Shown in pieces: positions 1-6,066 of a stretch of DNA of 8,856 bases. The notes below the pieces were generated by a model that was not told the DNA's origin, searched no databases, and saw nothing but the letters and a program-made list of their open reading frames with translations. Source of the DNA: Promethearchaeota archaeon (lineage in GTDB: Archaea; Asgardarchaeota; Lokiarchaeia; Sigynarchaeales; SOKP01); assembly GCA_030668025.1 (NCBI GenBank), contig DAOUUT010000151.1, positions 1 through 8,856 of the forward strand. Direction: 5' to 3'. Position numbers and translations under genes: made by a program. Positions within the stretch are counted from its first letter, which is position 1; each line of letters opens with the position of its first letter.

Positions 1-861
1 ATTGATCCTATTGACGAATTCGTACCTCCAGAAGTTCCAATGGACTACAATACTGCGATTCGCTTAGGAAAGGTAAGAAGACCGACCGATGTAGTAGTGA
101 CTATTTCAGATGATAGAGGAGATGTACCAACTTTTGCTGGTATTGGATTAGACAAAATAATCAGAGAAAGCAAATCAATTGGGTATGTGATTGGACTTTT
201 ATGGTTTAAACGAGAGTTACCAGAGTTTGCTCAACAATTTATCGAAATGGTAATTAAATTGACAGCCGACCACGGTCCCGCGGTTTCAGGAGCTCACAAC
301 GCAATTGTCACAGCGCGCGCAGGTAAAGACTTAATGGCGTCACTTGCTTCAGGAATTCTCACGATCGGCCCGAGATTCGGTGGAGCAATTTCAAACGCAG
401 CTAAATACTTCAGGGAAGCATTGCAAAAAGGGATGGCACCCTTAGAATTTATGGGTTATATGAAAGATGTCATAAAGATTAATATCCCTGGAATCGGTCA
501 TAGAATAAAATCAGTTCAAAATCCTGATGTACGAGTTCAATTATTGAAAGAATTTGTCTTTAAAAACTTTGAAAAACATCCCCACCTTGATTACGCCCTA
601 GAAGTCGAGAAACTTACCACATCCAAAAGAAATAATTTAATTTTGAATGTAGATGGATGTATCGGTATAACCTTTTTGGATTTGCTAGAAAACTTAGATT
701 TCACTAAAGAAGAGATTGAAGATGTAATATTCAGCGAAGCTCTAAATGGATTATTTGTACTTGGACGCTCAATTGGAATGATGGGACATGTATTTGATCA
801 GAAACGCCAACGCGCAGGCCTCTATAGACAACCTTGGGACGAAATTCTATTTACGGATTAA
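1..861 (+). CDS. aclA: ATP-citrate lyase, citrate-synthase-like C-terminal part (5' partial)
   Basis: The reading frame is open from base 1, so the gene begins upstream; 286 residues and the TAA stop are seen. ATP-citrate lyase cleaves citrate with CoA and ATP to acetyl-CoA and oxaloacetate in the cytoplasm. This part is the citryl-CoA lyase (citrate-synthase-like) domain. Seen: the linker EFVPPEVPMDY, TADHGPAVSGAHN (His91 of the visible part), GIGHR (His167), NVDG (Asp218), and the C-terminal GHVFDQKRQRAGLYRQPWDE, all very close to human ACLY as I recall it; the two His and the Asp match the citrate-synthase-type catalytic triad. The linker before the domain argues for an ACLY-type large subunit with succinyl-CoA-synthetase-like domains upstream, not a stand-alone citryl-CoA lyase, but those domains are outside the window. 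The Met at position 40 is internal, not the start. A terminator follows. The same subunit is called ACLB in plants. Confidence 0.88.
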   Translation: MDPIDEFVPPEVPMDYNTAIRLGKVRRPTDVVVTISDDRGDVPTFAGIGLDKIIRESKSIGYVIGLLWFKRELPEFAQQFIEMVIKLTADHGPAVSGAHNAIVTARAGKDLMASLASGILTIGPRFGGAISNAAKYFREALQKGMAPLEFMGYMKDVIKINIPGIGHRIKSVQNPDVRVQLLKEFVFKNFEKHPHLDYALEVEKLTTSKRNNLILNVDGCIGITFLDLLENLDFTKEEIEDVIFSEALNGLFVLGRSIGMMGHVFDQKRQRAGLYRQPWDEILFTD

Positions 862-887
862 TCTATATTTTTTTACATAAAATAACT

Positions 888-924
888 GATTCTGAATTCT
901 GAATCGGCGTTCAGAATCTTTTTT
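888..924 (+). terminator. Hairpin plus U-run terminator after aclA
   Basis: GATTCTGAA (888-896) pairs perfectly with TTCAGAATC (910-918) around a 13-base loop, and six T's follow at once (919-924). It begins 26 bases after the aclA stop. A second run of twelve T's lies at 945-956 and may act as a back-up U-tract, as is common in archaeal termination. Confidence 0.6.
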
Positions 925-982
925 CCCATAAAATTTTCACTCTATTTTTTTTTTTTAACAGATAAATACATAAGTTACCAGT

Positions 983-1384
983 TCATTTTAAAAACAGAAT
1001 ATTATCTAAACCTTTAAAATGAGGATCTCCTGAGATAACTATAAGTTCTTTCTGAAACGCAGTTTCAATTATTATCGCATCTGCAAGTCCGACTTTTTTA
1101 ATCGTTTTACGTAGCTCCCATTTTCTTGGACCAGCATTTTTAGCAATTTCCATGGTACAAAGTATAATATTTGATTTCGAAACGATGAATTTATAACGGC
1201 CCTCCCATTCATCCGTTAAACCTTCTCGATAATATTTATCTGATAATTCTGCTATGGAAATAATCGAAGTATAGATTTTTTCTGATTCTATTAGTTTTTC
1301 AACAATTTTTCCCTCATCACTACCTATGAAATATTCAACCCAGGCATATGTGTCCAATAAATATTCAGTATTCTCGGAAGGCAA
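983..1384 (-). CDS. vapC: VapC-type PIN-domain ribonuclease toxin
   Basis: This 133-residue protein is the usual size of a VapC toxin, a Mg2+-dependent endoribonuclease that is held inactive by VapB and usually cuts tRNA or rRNA. The PIN acidic residues are all present: Asp11 in LLDTYAWVEY, Glu46 in SIAELSDKY, Asp102 in GLADAIII and Asp120 in SGDPHF. The gene starts with TTG (positions 1384-1382), not ATG. The choice is supported by an in-frame stop at 1411-1409, the lack of another Met codon until residue 78, and a GAGG motif six bases upstream, inside the end of vapB. It overlaps vapB by 20 bases, which suggests translational coupling. The exact RNA target cannot be read from the sequence. 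The gene appears intact and probably active. Confidence 0.85.
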   Translation of the reverse strand: MPSENTEYLLDTYAWVEYFIGSDEGKIVEKLIESEKIYTSIISIAELSDKYYREGLTDEWEGRYKFIVSKSNIILCTMEIAKNAGPRKWELRKTIKKVGLADAIIIETAFQKELIVISGDPHFKGLDNILFLK

Positions 1385-1568
1385 TTCTATCCTCTTTTGA
1401 AAATTTTTTTATCTTTCCCTTATCGATACCAAACATTGTATCAGGAACATTTTGAGCTTTATTAATGAGTTCATTTATAAGATCATCATAAGTAGAAGCT
1501 TTTATTATTTTTTTTAATCGTTTTAATTTTTCCAATGTATCTTTAGTAATTTGTATTGATGTATTCAT
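1365..1568 (-). CDS. vapB: VapB-type antitoxin
   Basis: This 67-residue protein lies directly upstream of vapC and overlaps it by 20 bases, the standard antitoxin-toxin order. The first half (MNTSIQITKDTLEKLKRLK, then TYDDLINELI) has the short strand followed by two helices expected of a ribbon-helix-helix DNA-binding dimer. The tail (MFGIDKGKIKKFSKEDR) is the kind of extended, charged segment that VapB proteins lay across the PIN active site. The role is therefore to bind VapC and to repress its own operon. No Shine-Dalgarno sequence precedes the ATG; a TATA-like box about 26 bases upstream suggests a leaderless transcript. An inverted repeat just upstream is the likely operator. Confidence 0.8.
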   Translation of the reverse strand: MNTSIQITKDTLEKLKRLKKIIKASTYDDLINELINKAQNVPDTMFGIDKGKIKKFSKEDRIAFREY

Positions 1569-1573
1569 ATATA

Positions 1574-1591
1574 ATCTATAGAGCTATAGAT
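1574..1591. promoter_or_regulatory. Inverted repeat, candidate VapB/VapBC operator
   Basis: ATCTATAG and CTATAGAT form perfect 8-base arms around a 2-base spacer, five bases upstream of the vapB ATG and between its TATA-like box and the start. Type II antitoxins of this kind commonly bind palindromes placed like this to autoregulate; binding here is inferred. Confidence 0.5.
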
Positions 1592-1606
1592 ATATAATTC
1601 TTTCCT
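1591..1606 (-). promoter_or_regulatory. Archaeal-type promoter of vapBC
   Basis: On the minus strand a purine-rich GGAAAG (BRE-like) precedes ATTATATA (1598-1591). The box centre is about 26 bases from the vapB ATG, which places transcription initiation at or next to the start codon (leaderless mRNA). Confidence 0.45.
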
Positions 1607-1650
1607 TAAAATTTTTCATTAGTTATTACTGCTTCATAATAAATGAATCT

Positions 1651-1673
1651 ATACGGGTTATAAATACCCATAT
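1651..1673. repeat. Imperfect palindrome upstream of icd
   Basis: ATA-C-GGGT and ACCC-A-TAT flank the 7-base centre TATAAAT; seven of eight arm positions pair. It lies in the spacer between vapB and icd, which diverge. The centre itself resembles a TATA box, so this could be an operator across a second promoter. Confidence 0.35.
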
Positions 1674-1688
1674 TTAATTATATCTTAA

Positions 1689-1717
1689 GGGAACTCTTTC
1701 CCATTAAATATTAATGG
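1689..1717. promoter_or_regulatory. Two adjoining palindromes upstream of the icd TATA box
   Basis: GGGAA-CTCT-TTCCC (1689-1702) overlaps by two bases with CCATTAA-ATA-TTAATGG (1701-1717). The second has perfect 7-base arms and ends six bases before the TATA-like box of icd. Position and symmetry suggest binding sites for dimeric regulators; no regulator can be named. Confidence 0.4.
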
Positions 1718-1731
1718 TAAAAATTTATATG
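1718..1731 (+). promoter_or_regulatory. Archaeal-type promoter of icd
   Basis: TTTATATG (1724-1731) preceded by the purine-rich GTAAAAA is a BRE/TATA-like element. Initiation would be expected near 1754, giving a purine-rich leader of roughly 46 bases. Only a weak AGGG lies just before the ATG as a possible ribosome binding site. Confidence 0.45.
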
Positions 1732-1799
1732 AAAAAATAAGCTACACATACTATAGATTAATAGAAAAGTAAAAAGTAAAAGAAATAGGGAAATCAAAA

Positions 1800-2987
1800 A
1801 TGGATAAGATTATTGAAAATGCGAAAATCCACTTTGAGAAACTTGTAAAAGAGCAGTTAGAAAGAGTAGAGCGGATGAAAGAGGCCGGAGATTGGGTTGA
1901 TTACACATCGATAAAACCAATTATCATCGGACTCGTTGGGGGCGATGGTATCGGACCATTTATTACAAAACACGCGCAAGCCGTACTAGAATTCTTGTTA
2001 AAAGAAGAGGTAGAGAATGGACAAGTTGAGCTTCGAGTAATTGAAGGGTTGACGATCGAAAACAGAGCAAAAGTAATGAAAGCGATCCCTGACGATGTGT
2101 TAGAAGAAATAAAAAAGTGCCATGTGTTATTAAAGGGGCCTACTACAACACCAAGAAAGGGAGATAAATGGCCAAACATCGAAAGTGCAAATGTAACCAT
2201 GCGTCGTGAATTGGATCTATTTGCAAACGTTCGTCCAGTTAAAGTACCTGAAAAAAACATCGATTGGATGTTTTTCAGAGAAAATACTGAAGGAGCTTAT
2301 GTATTAGGTTCTAAAGGCATAAACATCTCTGATGATTTAGCCTTTGATTTTAAAGTCATTACATCGCAAGGAGCAGATAGGATTATCAGATTAGCCTTTG
2401 ATTACGCTAAAAAGAACGATATTAACAAGGTCACAGTAGTTACCAAAGCAAACGTTGTAAAAGCTACTGATGGAAAATTCCTTGCTTTAGCAGAGGAAGT
2501 GGCAAAGGATTATCCAGAAGTAGAATGGGACGATTGGTATATCGACATTATGACGGCTAAACTAATAGATCCAGCAAGACAGAGCCAATTTAGAGTATTT
2601 GTTGCTCCAAACCTCTATGGGGATATCATTACCGACGAGGCGGCTCAGATTCAAGGAGGCGTTGGAACTGCGGGCTCTGCGAACATTGGAAAACAATATT
2701 CTATGTTTGAAGCGATTCACGGCTCAGCCCCCCGCATGGTAGAAGATGGTAGGGCACAATACGCTGATCCTTCGAGCATTATCAAAGCAGCGGCTTTACT
2801 TATGAACCATATAGGATTTATTAAAAAAGCGAAAAAGCTCGAAATGGCGCTTGATATTTGTGCAACGCTAGAAAAGAAAATAACAATTACTGGTCGAGAA
2901 GATGGAGCTACTGGTGATGAGTTCGCAAAGTATATCATGAATACCCTTACAGACCCACAATTAGAAGAAAAATGGAAGCGTTTTTAA
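1800..2987 (+). CDS. icd: Isocitrate dehydrogenase (IDH/IPMDH family)
   Basis: This 395-residue cytoplasmic enzyme would oxidatively decarboxylate isocitrate to 2-oxoglutarate, or run in reverse in a reductive TCA cycle. The family start GGDGIGP is at 47-53. Isocitrate-binding residues line up with E. coli IDH: Ser129, Asn131 and Arg135 in ESANVTMRRELDL, Arg145 in ANVRP, Arg160 and Tyr167 in FRENTEGAY, and Lys216. Metal ligands Asp275 and Asp279 are in NLYGDIITDE. The Ser-x-Asn pattern favours isocitrate over isopropylmalate. The cofactor loop reads HGSAPRM: Arg312-Met313 stand where NADP enzymes usually have Lys-Tyr and NAD enzymes usually have Asp-Ile, so cofactor choice is uncertain. A roughly 38-residue charged helical stretch precedes the first strand. 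The gene has its own promoter and lies near aclA, supporting a joint role in citrate/isocitrate metabolism. A homoisocitrate-type substrate is possible but less likely. Confidence 0.85.
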   Translation: MDKIIENAKIHFEKLVKEQLERVERMKEAGDWVDYTSIKPIIIGLVGGDGIGPFITKHAQAVLEFLLKEEVENGQVELRVIEGLTIENRAKVMKAIPDDVLEEIKKCHVLLKGPTTTPRKGDKWPNIESANVTMRRELDLFANVRPVKVPEKNIDWMFFRENTEGAYVLGSKGINISDDLAFDFKVITSQGADRIIRLAFDYAKKNDINKVTVVTKANVVKATDGKFLALAEEVAKDYPEVEWDDWYIDIMTAKLIDPARQSQFRVFVAPNLYGDIITDEAAQIQGGVGTAGSANIGKQYSMFEAIHGSAPRMVEDGRAQYADPSSIIKAAALLMNHIGFIKKAKKLEMALDICATLEKKITITGREDGATGDEFAKYIMNTLTDPQLEEKWKRF

Positions 2988-3123
2988 TAAATTTAATAAA
3001 AATTAGGTAAAATTAAATTTTAAATTTTTTTATTATCAGAATTTTTGAAGAAAAAGCCCCCGTTGTTAATTTTTATCCTTATCAGAGAATATAATCTTAT
3101 TAGAGCCCTAATCTGTATTAAAC
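2988..3123. other. Intergenic stretch after icd with U-tract
   Basis: No gene is seen here. AT-rich sequence after the icd stop ends in seven T's (3025-3031), a plausible archaeal U-tract terminator without a convincing GC hairpin. The rest holds only a short repeated TTATCAGA (near 3033 and 3079). Confidence 0.35.
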
Positions 3124-3131
3124 TTTATAAA
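3124..3131 (+). promoter_or_regulatory. TATA-like box before the broken PIN gene
   Basis: TTTATAAA followed by an A/T stretch resembles the other TATA-like boxes in the window. It would direct initiation near 3154, upstream of the PIN-toxin remnant and the 61-residue gene. Confidence 0.3.
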
Positions 3132-3185
3132 AAATTTACTTGAAAAAATAGATTATCTTATATATTTTCCTAAAATAGACCGTAA

Positions 3186-3550
3186 GATTTTTGGGATACG
3201 ATTGGTTACTATGATGTCTATTATTCTGAAATAAATGCAGAAGAAATCAGTACGGTATCAAATGAAGATTTAAAAAAAAAATGAATGCTTTATTGAAAAA
3301 TGGGAAAAATGTAAAAATTTCAGCTGAAGTGATAAAACTAACTCAAGTTTATATAGATGAAGGTCTTATTCCAGAAAAATATGAAAACGATGCATTACTG
3401 ATTGCCTTAACTTCTGTTTATTCGTTGGATATATTAGTCAGCTGGAACTTTAAACACCTAGTTAAAAGAAAAACTCGAATTGGTGCAAATTTAATAAATC
3501 TTAAAAACGGGTATAAATCAATTGAGATTTTAGCTCCACCAGAGTTATAA
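3186..3550 (+). pseudogene. Broken PIN-domain toxin gene (frameshift at a poly-A run)
   Basis: Two frames join into one PIN-like protein. The first frame (3186-3281) reads FWDTIGYYDVYYSEINAEEI and then SNEDLKKK before a TGA at 3282. The second (from ATG 3281 to the TAA at 3548) gives 89 residues including YENDALLIALTS, DILVSWNFKHL and a closing GYKSIEILAPPEL, a pattern I associate with PIN-family toxins. The break falls in ten A's (3272-3281); one extra A would restore the frame. The N-terminus with the first catalytic Asp is not recognisable, as an in-frame stop lies at 3183-3185, and one extra T near 3187-3191 could extend it. The second acidic residue (in NAEEI) and the third (Asp in END) are on different frames, so the 89-residue product alone should lack nuclease activity. 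Alternatives are programmed slippage or a sequencing error in the homopolymer. The family is likely; inactivity is inferred. Confidence 0.6.
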
Positions 3551-3557
3551 AGGAGGG
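3551..3557 (+). promoter_or_regulatory. Strong Shine-Dalgarno sequence
   Basis: AGGAGGG directly follows the TAA of the PIN remnant and ends six bases before the ATG at 3564. It is the best ribosome binding site in the window and fixes the start of the next small gene. Confidence 0.7.
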
Positions 3558-3563
3558 AAAAAA

Positions 3564-3749
3564 ATGTTATATGATATTGAAAATCTATTAAAAGAAGCTA
3601 AACTGTCAGAAAAGGAAAAAAATAAGATAATTACTGAATTAAGAGAAGAGTTCCCTCAAGATGAGATGCTTTTTGAATTGCATCTTTACCGTGTAATTCA
3701 GTACTTGAAAAAACAGAAAATGAAAAAATCTGTTAATCCTACTCTATAA
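3564..3749 (+). CDS. Small charged helical protein, candidate antitoxin
   Basis: This 61-residue protein has a strong ribosome binding site and starts 13 bases after the PIN-toxin remnant, so the two were probably one transcription unit. It is rich in Lys and Glu and looks all-helical (ENLLKEAKLSEKEKNKIIT; then an EFPQDEMLFELHLYRVIQYL segment) with a basic tail. No catalytic motif, signal peptide or membrane segment is present. I do not recognise a named family. Its size, charge and tight link to a toxin gene suggest an antitoxin, either for the PIN protein or for the RelE/ParE-like remnant about 75 bases downstream. It seems intact although both candidate toxins are broken. Confidence 0.55.
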   Translation: MLYDIENLLKEAKLSEKEKNKIITELREEFPQDEMLFELHLYRVIQYLKKQKMKKSVNPTL

Positions 3750-3788
3750 GAATAAGAATATTTGTTATTAATAAAATACCTTAATTAA

Positions 3789-3893
3789 TGTAATCATTTT
3801 TTTAATCTATTAAAAAGATTTTGGGTTGAAATAGAATGGTCTCTATTAGCAGAAAATGATTTGAATGAGATTCATGTTAATATTTCTCTATAG
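3789..3893 (+). pseudogene. RelE/ParE-family toxin N-terminal remnant
   Basis: A 34-codon open stretch without a start Met contains VEIEWSLLAENDLNEIHVNIS followed by TAG. This matches the start pattern of RelE/ParE toxins (strand ending in EWS, then A-x-x-DL-x-EI helix). The remaining roughly 60 residues, including the expected basic catalytic region, are missing; the remnant ends 15 bases before the convergent GH127 gene stop. It is judged a decayed fragment. The match is short, so confidence is moderate to low. Confidence 0.42.
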
Positions 3894-3907
3894 AGTCATC
3901 ATTTTAT

Positions 3908-5905
3908 CTATTTAATTAGATTGCGATTGATCCATACCATCATTTCACCCTTTCCACGATGCGCCCATGCGTAATAAGGTATCGCAGTAAATTCTTTCTC
4001 AGTTTTTTCAGTTGGTTTTTCATTTTCAAGCTTTTTAAGATATTTCCCCATTCCTTTAATAACAACTAATCCATTTAACATGTCTTTTCGATATTCATGA
4101 GTGAGCATCGCATCATCATCGACATAAAGATTGAATAATGAATCAATGTCGTTATCTGGCCATTCAAGACAATAAACAATTGGTCCACGTTCAAGAGCTA
4201 CTTTTTCAGCATTGTTTTTCACCTTATCGTGAGCAATAACTCGCCTAATGGGCATTGGCATTTCCAATTCAATAACATCGCCATCGTTCCAAGTGCGATC
4301 AACATGAACATATCCTTTTTTAATATCCATTTTTACTACTTCATCATTAACTTGTAGCGTTATTCTTTCGTCATTGTTATTCAAATAAAGATATAAATCG
4401 CTAGGTACTGGTTTATTTTGAGTCCAGCCAGGAATTCGAATTGCGACTGTAAAATTTCCACTTTCTTTAAGATTGATCTTCAATTTGACAGCCCCCTCCC
4501 ACGGATATTCCGTCTCTTGAGTGAGCGTTAAGGTTTTTCCCATAACTGATACTGAAGTTGAACTACTAATAAAAAGGTTTACAAATAGGGTATTATTATC
4601 TTTTTGAGCGTATACATATCTAGGAATTGAGGGAATGAAGCGTGCGACATTTGAAGGACAACAAGCAGTTGCAAACCATGATCTTCGCGCGTGATTTCCT
4701 TTAGATGCAAGTGGATTAGGGTAAAAAAACTTATTCCCTTCAAAGGAATACCCAGAAATCAAACCGTTATATAAAGTTCGCTCCAACACATCAATGTATT
4801 TGGCATCACCATGTAGTAAGAACATTCGATAGTTCCAAAATACATTTGCTATCGCCGCACAAGTCTCGTTGTATGCGTCAAGATTCGGCAACTCATATTC
4901 GTTACCGTAAGCTTCACCTTCAATTTCATTTCCTATCCCTCCGGTAATATAAAGCTTCTTAGATACAACATTTTCCCATATTTGATTTAACGCATGTATA
5001 TAATCCTTATCTCCAGTAAGGACTGCAACGTCAGCCATTCCTGAATACATATATGTTCCGCGAACCACATGACCAACTGCTTCCTTTTGTTCAATAACTC
5101 TCGCATGTGTTTGATTGTATTGAAGTTTATCTTTTCCAGATAATGGAAGGATAAAACTTGGATTTTTCATGAAATTAATATATTTTTCATATCCTATTCT
5201 ATCCTTTTTTCCACGAATATCTAGAAAGAATTTTGCCAATTTTAGAAAATCTTTATTTTTCGTAGCTCGATATAAGCGAACTAAACCAATCTCAATTTCT
5301 TGATGACCTGGGGGACTTTCGATTTTTCCAGGTCCGAAAGTTTTGTTAATTAATTCAGCATTTTTAATGGCTACATCTAACAGCTTTCGTTTGCCGGTAG
5401 CTTCATAATACGCGACGGCACTTTCATATAAATGCCCCATGTTATATAATTCGTGACTTATTAGTGATACATGTTCCCAGCGTTCCTTTCCGGCCCAGTG
5501 TTCCTTTCCTGCCATAACAGAAGGATTCTTGGATTTTTTTGACCGATGAGTGTATAAATATCCATCATCTTCTTGTGCAGCAGCAATCTTATCAATAATT
5601 TCATCCACATACTTCTCAAATTGTTGATCTTTTTTCACATTCAAAGAATAAGCCGCACCTTCTATGATTTTAAAAACATCTGAATCATCATAAGGATATT
5701 TAGAAGCTATAATTTTTTCTATAAGCCCGGCAGCCCTCGAAAAATTATCTATACGCTTAGTTTTTTCACACCTTCTAAACACATAGGGAAGTGTTATTTC
5801 ACGATGAGTTTTAAATCTATGCGACCAAAAATCGTCCGTTATTTGAACTTTTACATAAGATATGGGTTGTATGGGATAATCTTGAGTAGGAGAATTTGAT
5901 ACCAT
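3908..5905 (-). CDS. GH127 beta-L-arabinofuranosidase family glycoside hydrolase
   Basis: This 665-residue protein matches the GH127 (DUF1680) family, whose studied member HypBA1 releases L-arabinofuranose from beta-1,2-linked arabinosides. Residues about 15-430 form the (alpha/alpha)6 barrel and about 430-665 the beta-sandwich domains. The zinc/nucleophile set is complete: Glu347 and Cys349 in NETCAA, Cys415-Cys416 in ATACCPSN (Cys415 is the expected nucleophile), and Glu331 in EGEAYG as the likely acid/base. No signal peptide or membrane helix is seen at the N-terminus, so it should act in the cytoplasm on imported oligosaccharides. The start ATG (5905-5903) lies about 25 bases after a TATA-like box, suggesting a leaderless mRNA. 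It is divergent from the glycyl radical enzyme gene. The family also contains enzymes with other sugar specificities, so the exact substrate is uncertain. Such genes are better known from gut and soil bacteria, so horizontal transfer is possible but not shown. Confidence 0.85.
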   Translation of the reverse strand: MVSNSPTQDYPIQPISYVKVQITDDFWSHRFKTHREITLPYVFRRCEKTKRIDNFSRAAGLIEKIIASKYPYDDSDVFKIIEGAAYSLNVKKDQQFEKYVDEIIDKIAAAQEDDGYLYTHRSKKSKNPSVMAGKEHWAGKERWEHVSLISHELYNMGHLYESAVAYYEATGKRKLLDVAIKNAELINKTFGPGKIESPPGHQEIEIGLVRLYRATKNKDFLKLAKFFLDIRGKKDRIGYEKYINFMKNPSFILPLSGKDKLQYNQTHARVIEQKEAVGHVVRGTYMYSGMADVAVLTGDKDYIHALNQIWENVVSKKLYITGGIGNEIEGEAYGNEYELPNLDAYNETCAAIANVFWNYRMFLLHGDAKYIDVLERTLYNGLISGYSFEGNKFFYPNPLASKGNHARRSWFATACCPSNVARFIPSIPRYVYAQKDNNTLFVNLFISSSTSVSVMGKTLTLTQETEYPWEGAVKLKINLKESGNFTVAIRIPGWTQNKPVPSDLYLYLNNNDERITLQVNDEVVKMDIKKGYVHVDRTWNDGDVIELEMPMPIRRVIAHDKVKNNAEKVALERGPIVYCLEWPDNDIDSLFNLYVDDDAMLTHEYRKDMLNGLVVIKGMGKYLKKLENEKPTEKTEKEFTAIPYYAWAHRGKGEMMVWINRNLIK

Positions 5906-5958
5906 AAATATTAATAGAACTTTATTTTATATTTTCTTTTTTATTACTATTAATATTT
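5906..5958 (-). promoter_or_regulatory. GH127 gene promoter flanked by a 12-base inverted repeat
   Basis: On the minus strand ATATAAAAT (5932-5924) with an upstream purine run is a TATA-like box whose centre is about 24 bases from the ATG. AAATATTAATAG (5906-5917) and CTATTAATATTT (5947-5958) are perfect inverted 12-mers on either side of it. The sequence is AT-rich, so chance is not excluded. Confidence 0.4.
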
Positions 5959-6049
5959 TTAATTACAACTAATAAAATAAGAAAATAATATGTTCTAATG
6001 ACAAAACGAACCTCAGAAATTGAATTTATAAAGTCAATTTTAAAAGATT

Positions 6050-6066
6050 AAAAAATTTATATAAAA
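6050..6066 (+). promoter_or_regulatory. Archaeal-type promoter of the glycyl radical enzyme gene
   Basis: TTTATATAAA (6056-6065) after a run of A's is a strong TATA-like box. Initiation would fall near 6087, leaving a leader of about 12 bases without a Shine-Dalgarno sequence before the ATG at 6099. A second AATTTATAAAG lies at 6023-6033. Confidence 0.5.

Noticed and set aside
1901..2260. Minus-strand open frame of 119 codons inside icd
   Set aside because: It is the antisense shadow of a well-supported icd gene, with low-complexity Ser/Thr/Phe content and no family features.
2717..2938. Minus-strand open frame of 73 codons inside icd
   Set aside because: Antisense shadow of icd with no recognisable motif or ribosome binding site.
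1800..2987. 3-isopropylmalate dehydrogenase (leuB)
   Set aside because: The Ser129-x-Asn131-x3-Arg135 isocitrate-binding pattern and RENTEGAY context fit isocitrate better, and no other leucine genes are nearby.
3031..3090. Repeated TTATCAGA near 3033 and 3079 as a target-site duplication
   Set aside because: Only eight bases, AT-rich, and with no inverted ends or transposase sequence between the copies.
3211..3234. ATG-ATG at 3211 as the start of the PIN gene
   Set aside because: That frame hits TAA after seven codons and encodes no PIN motif; the PIN-like sequence is in a neighbouring frame.
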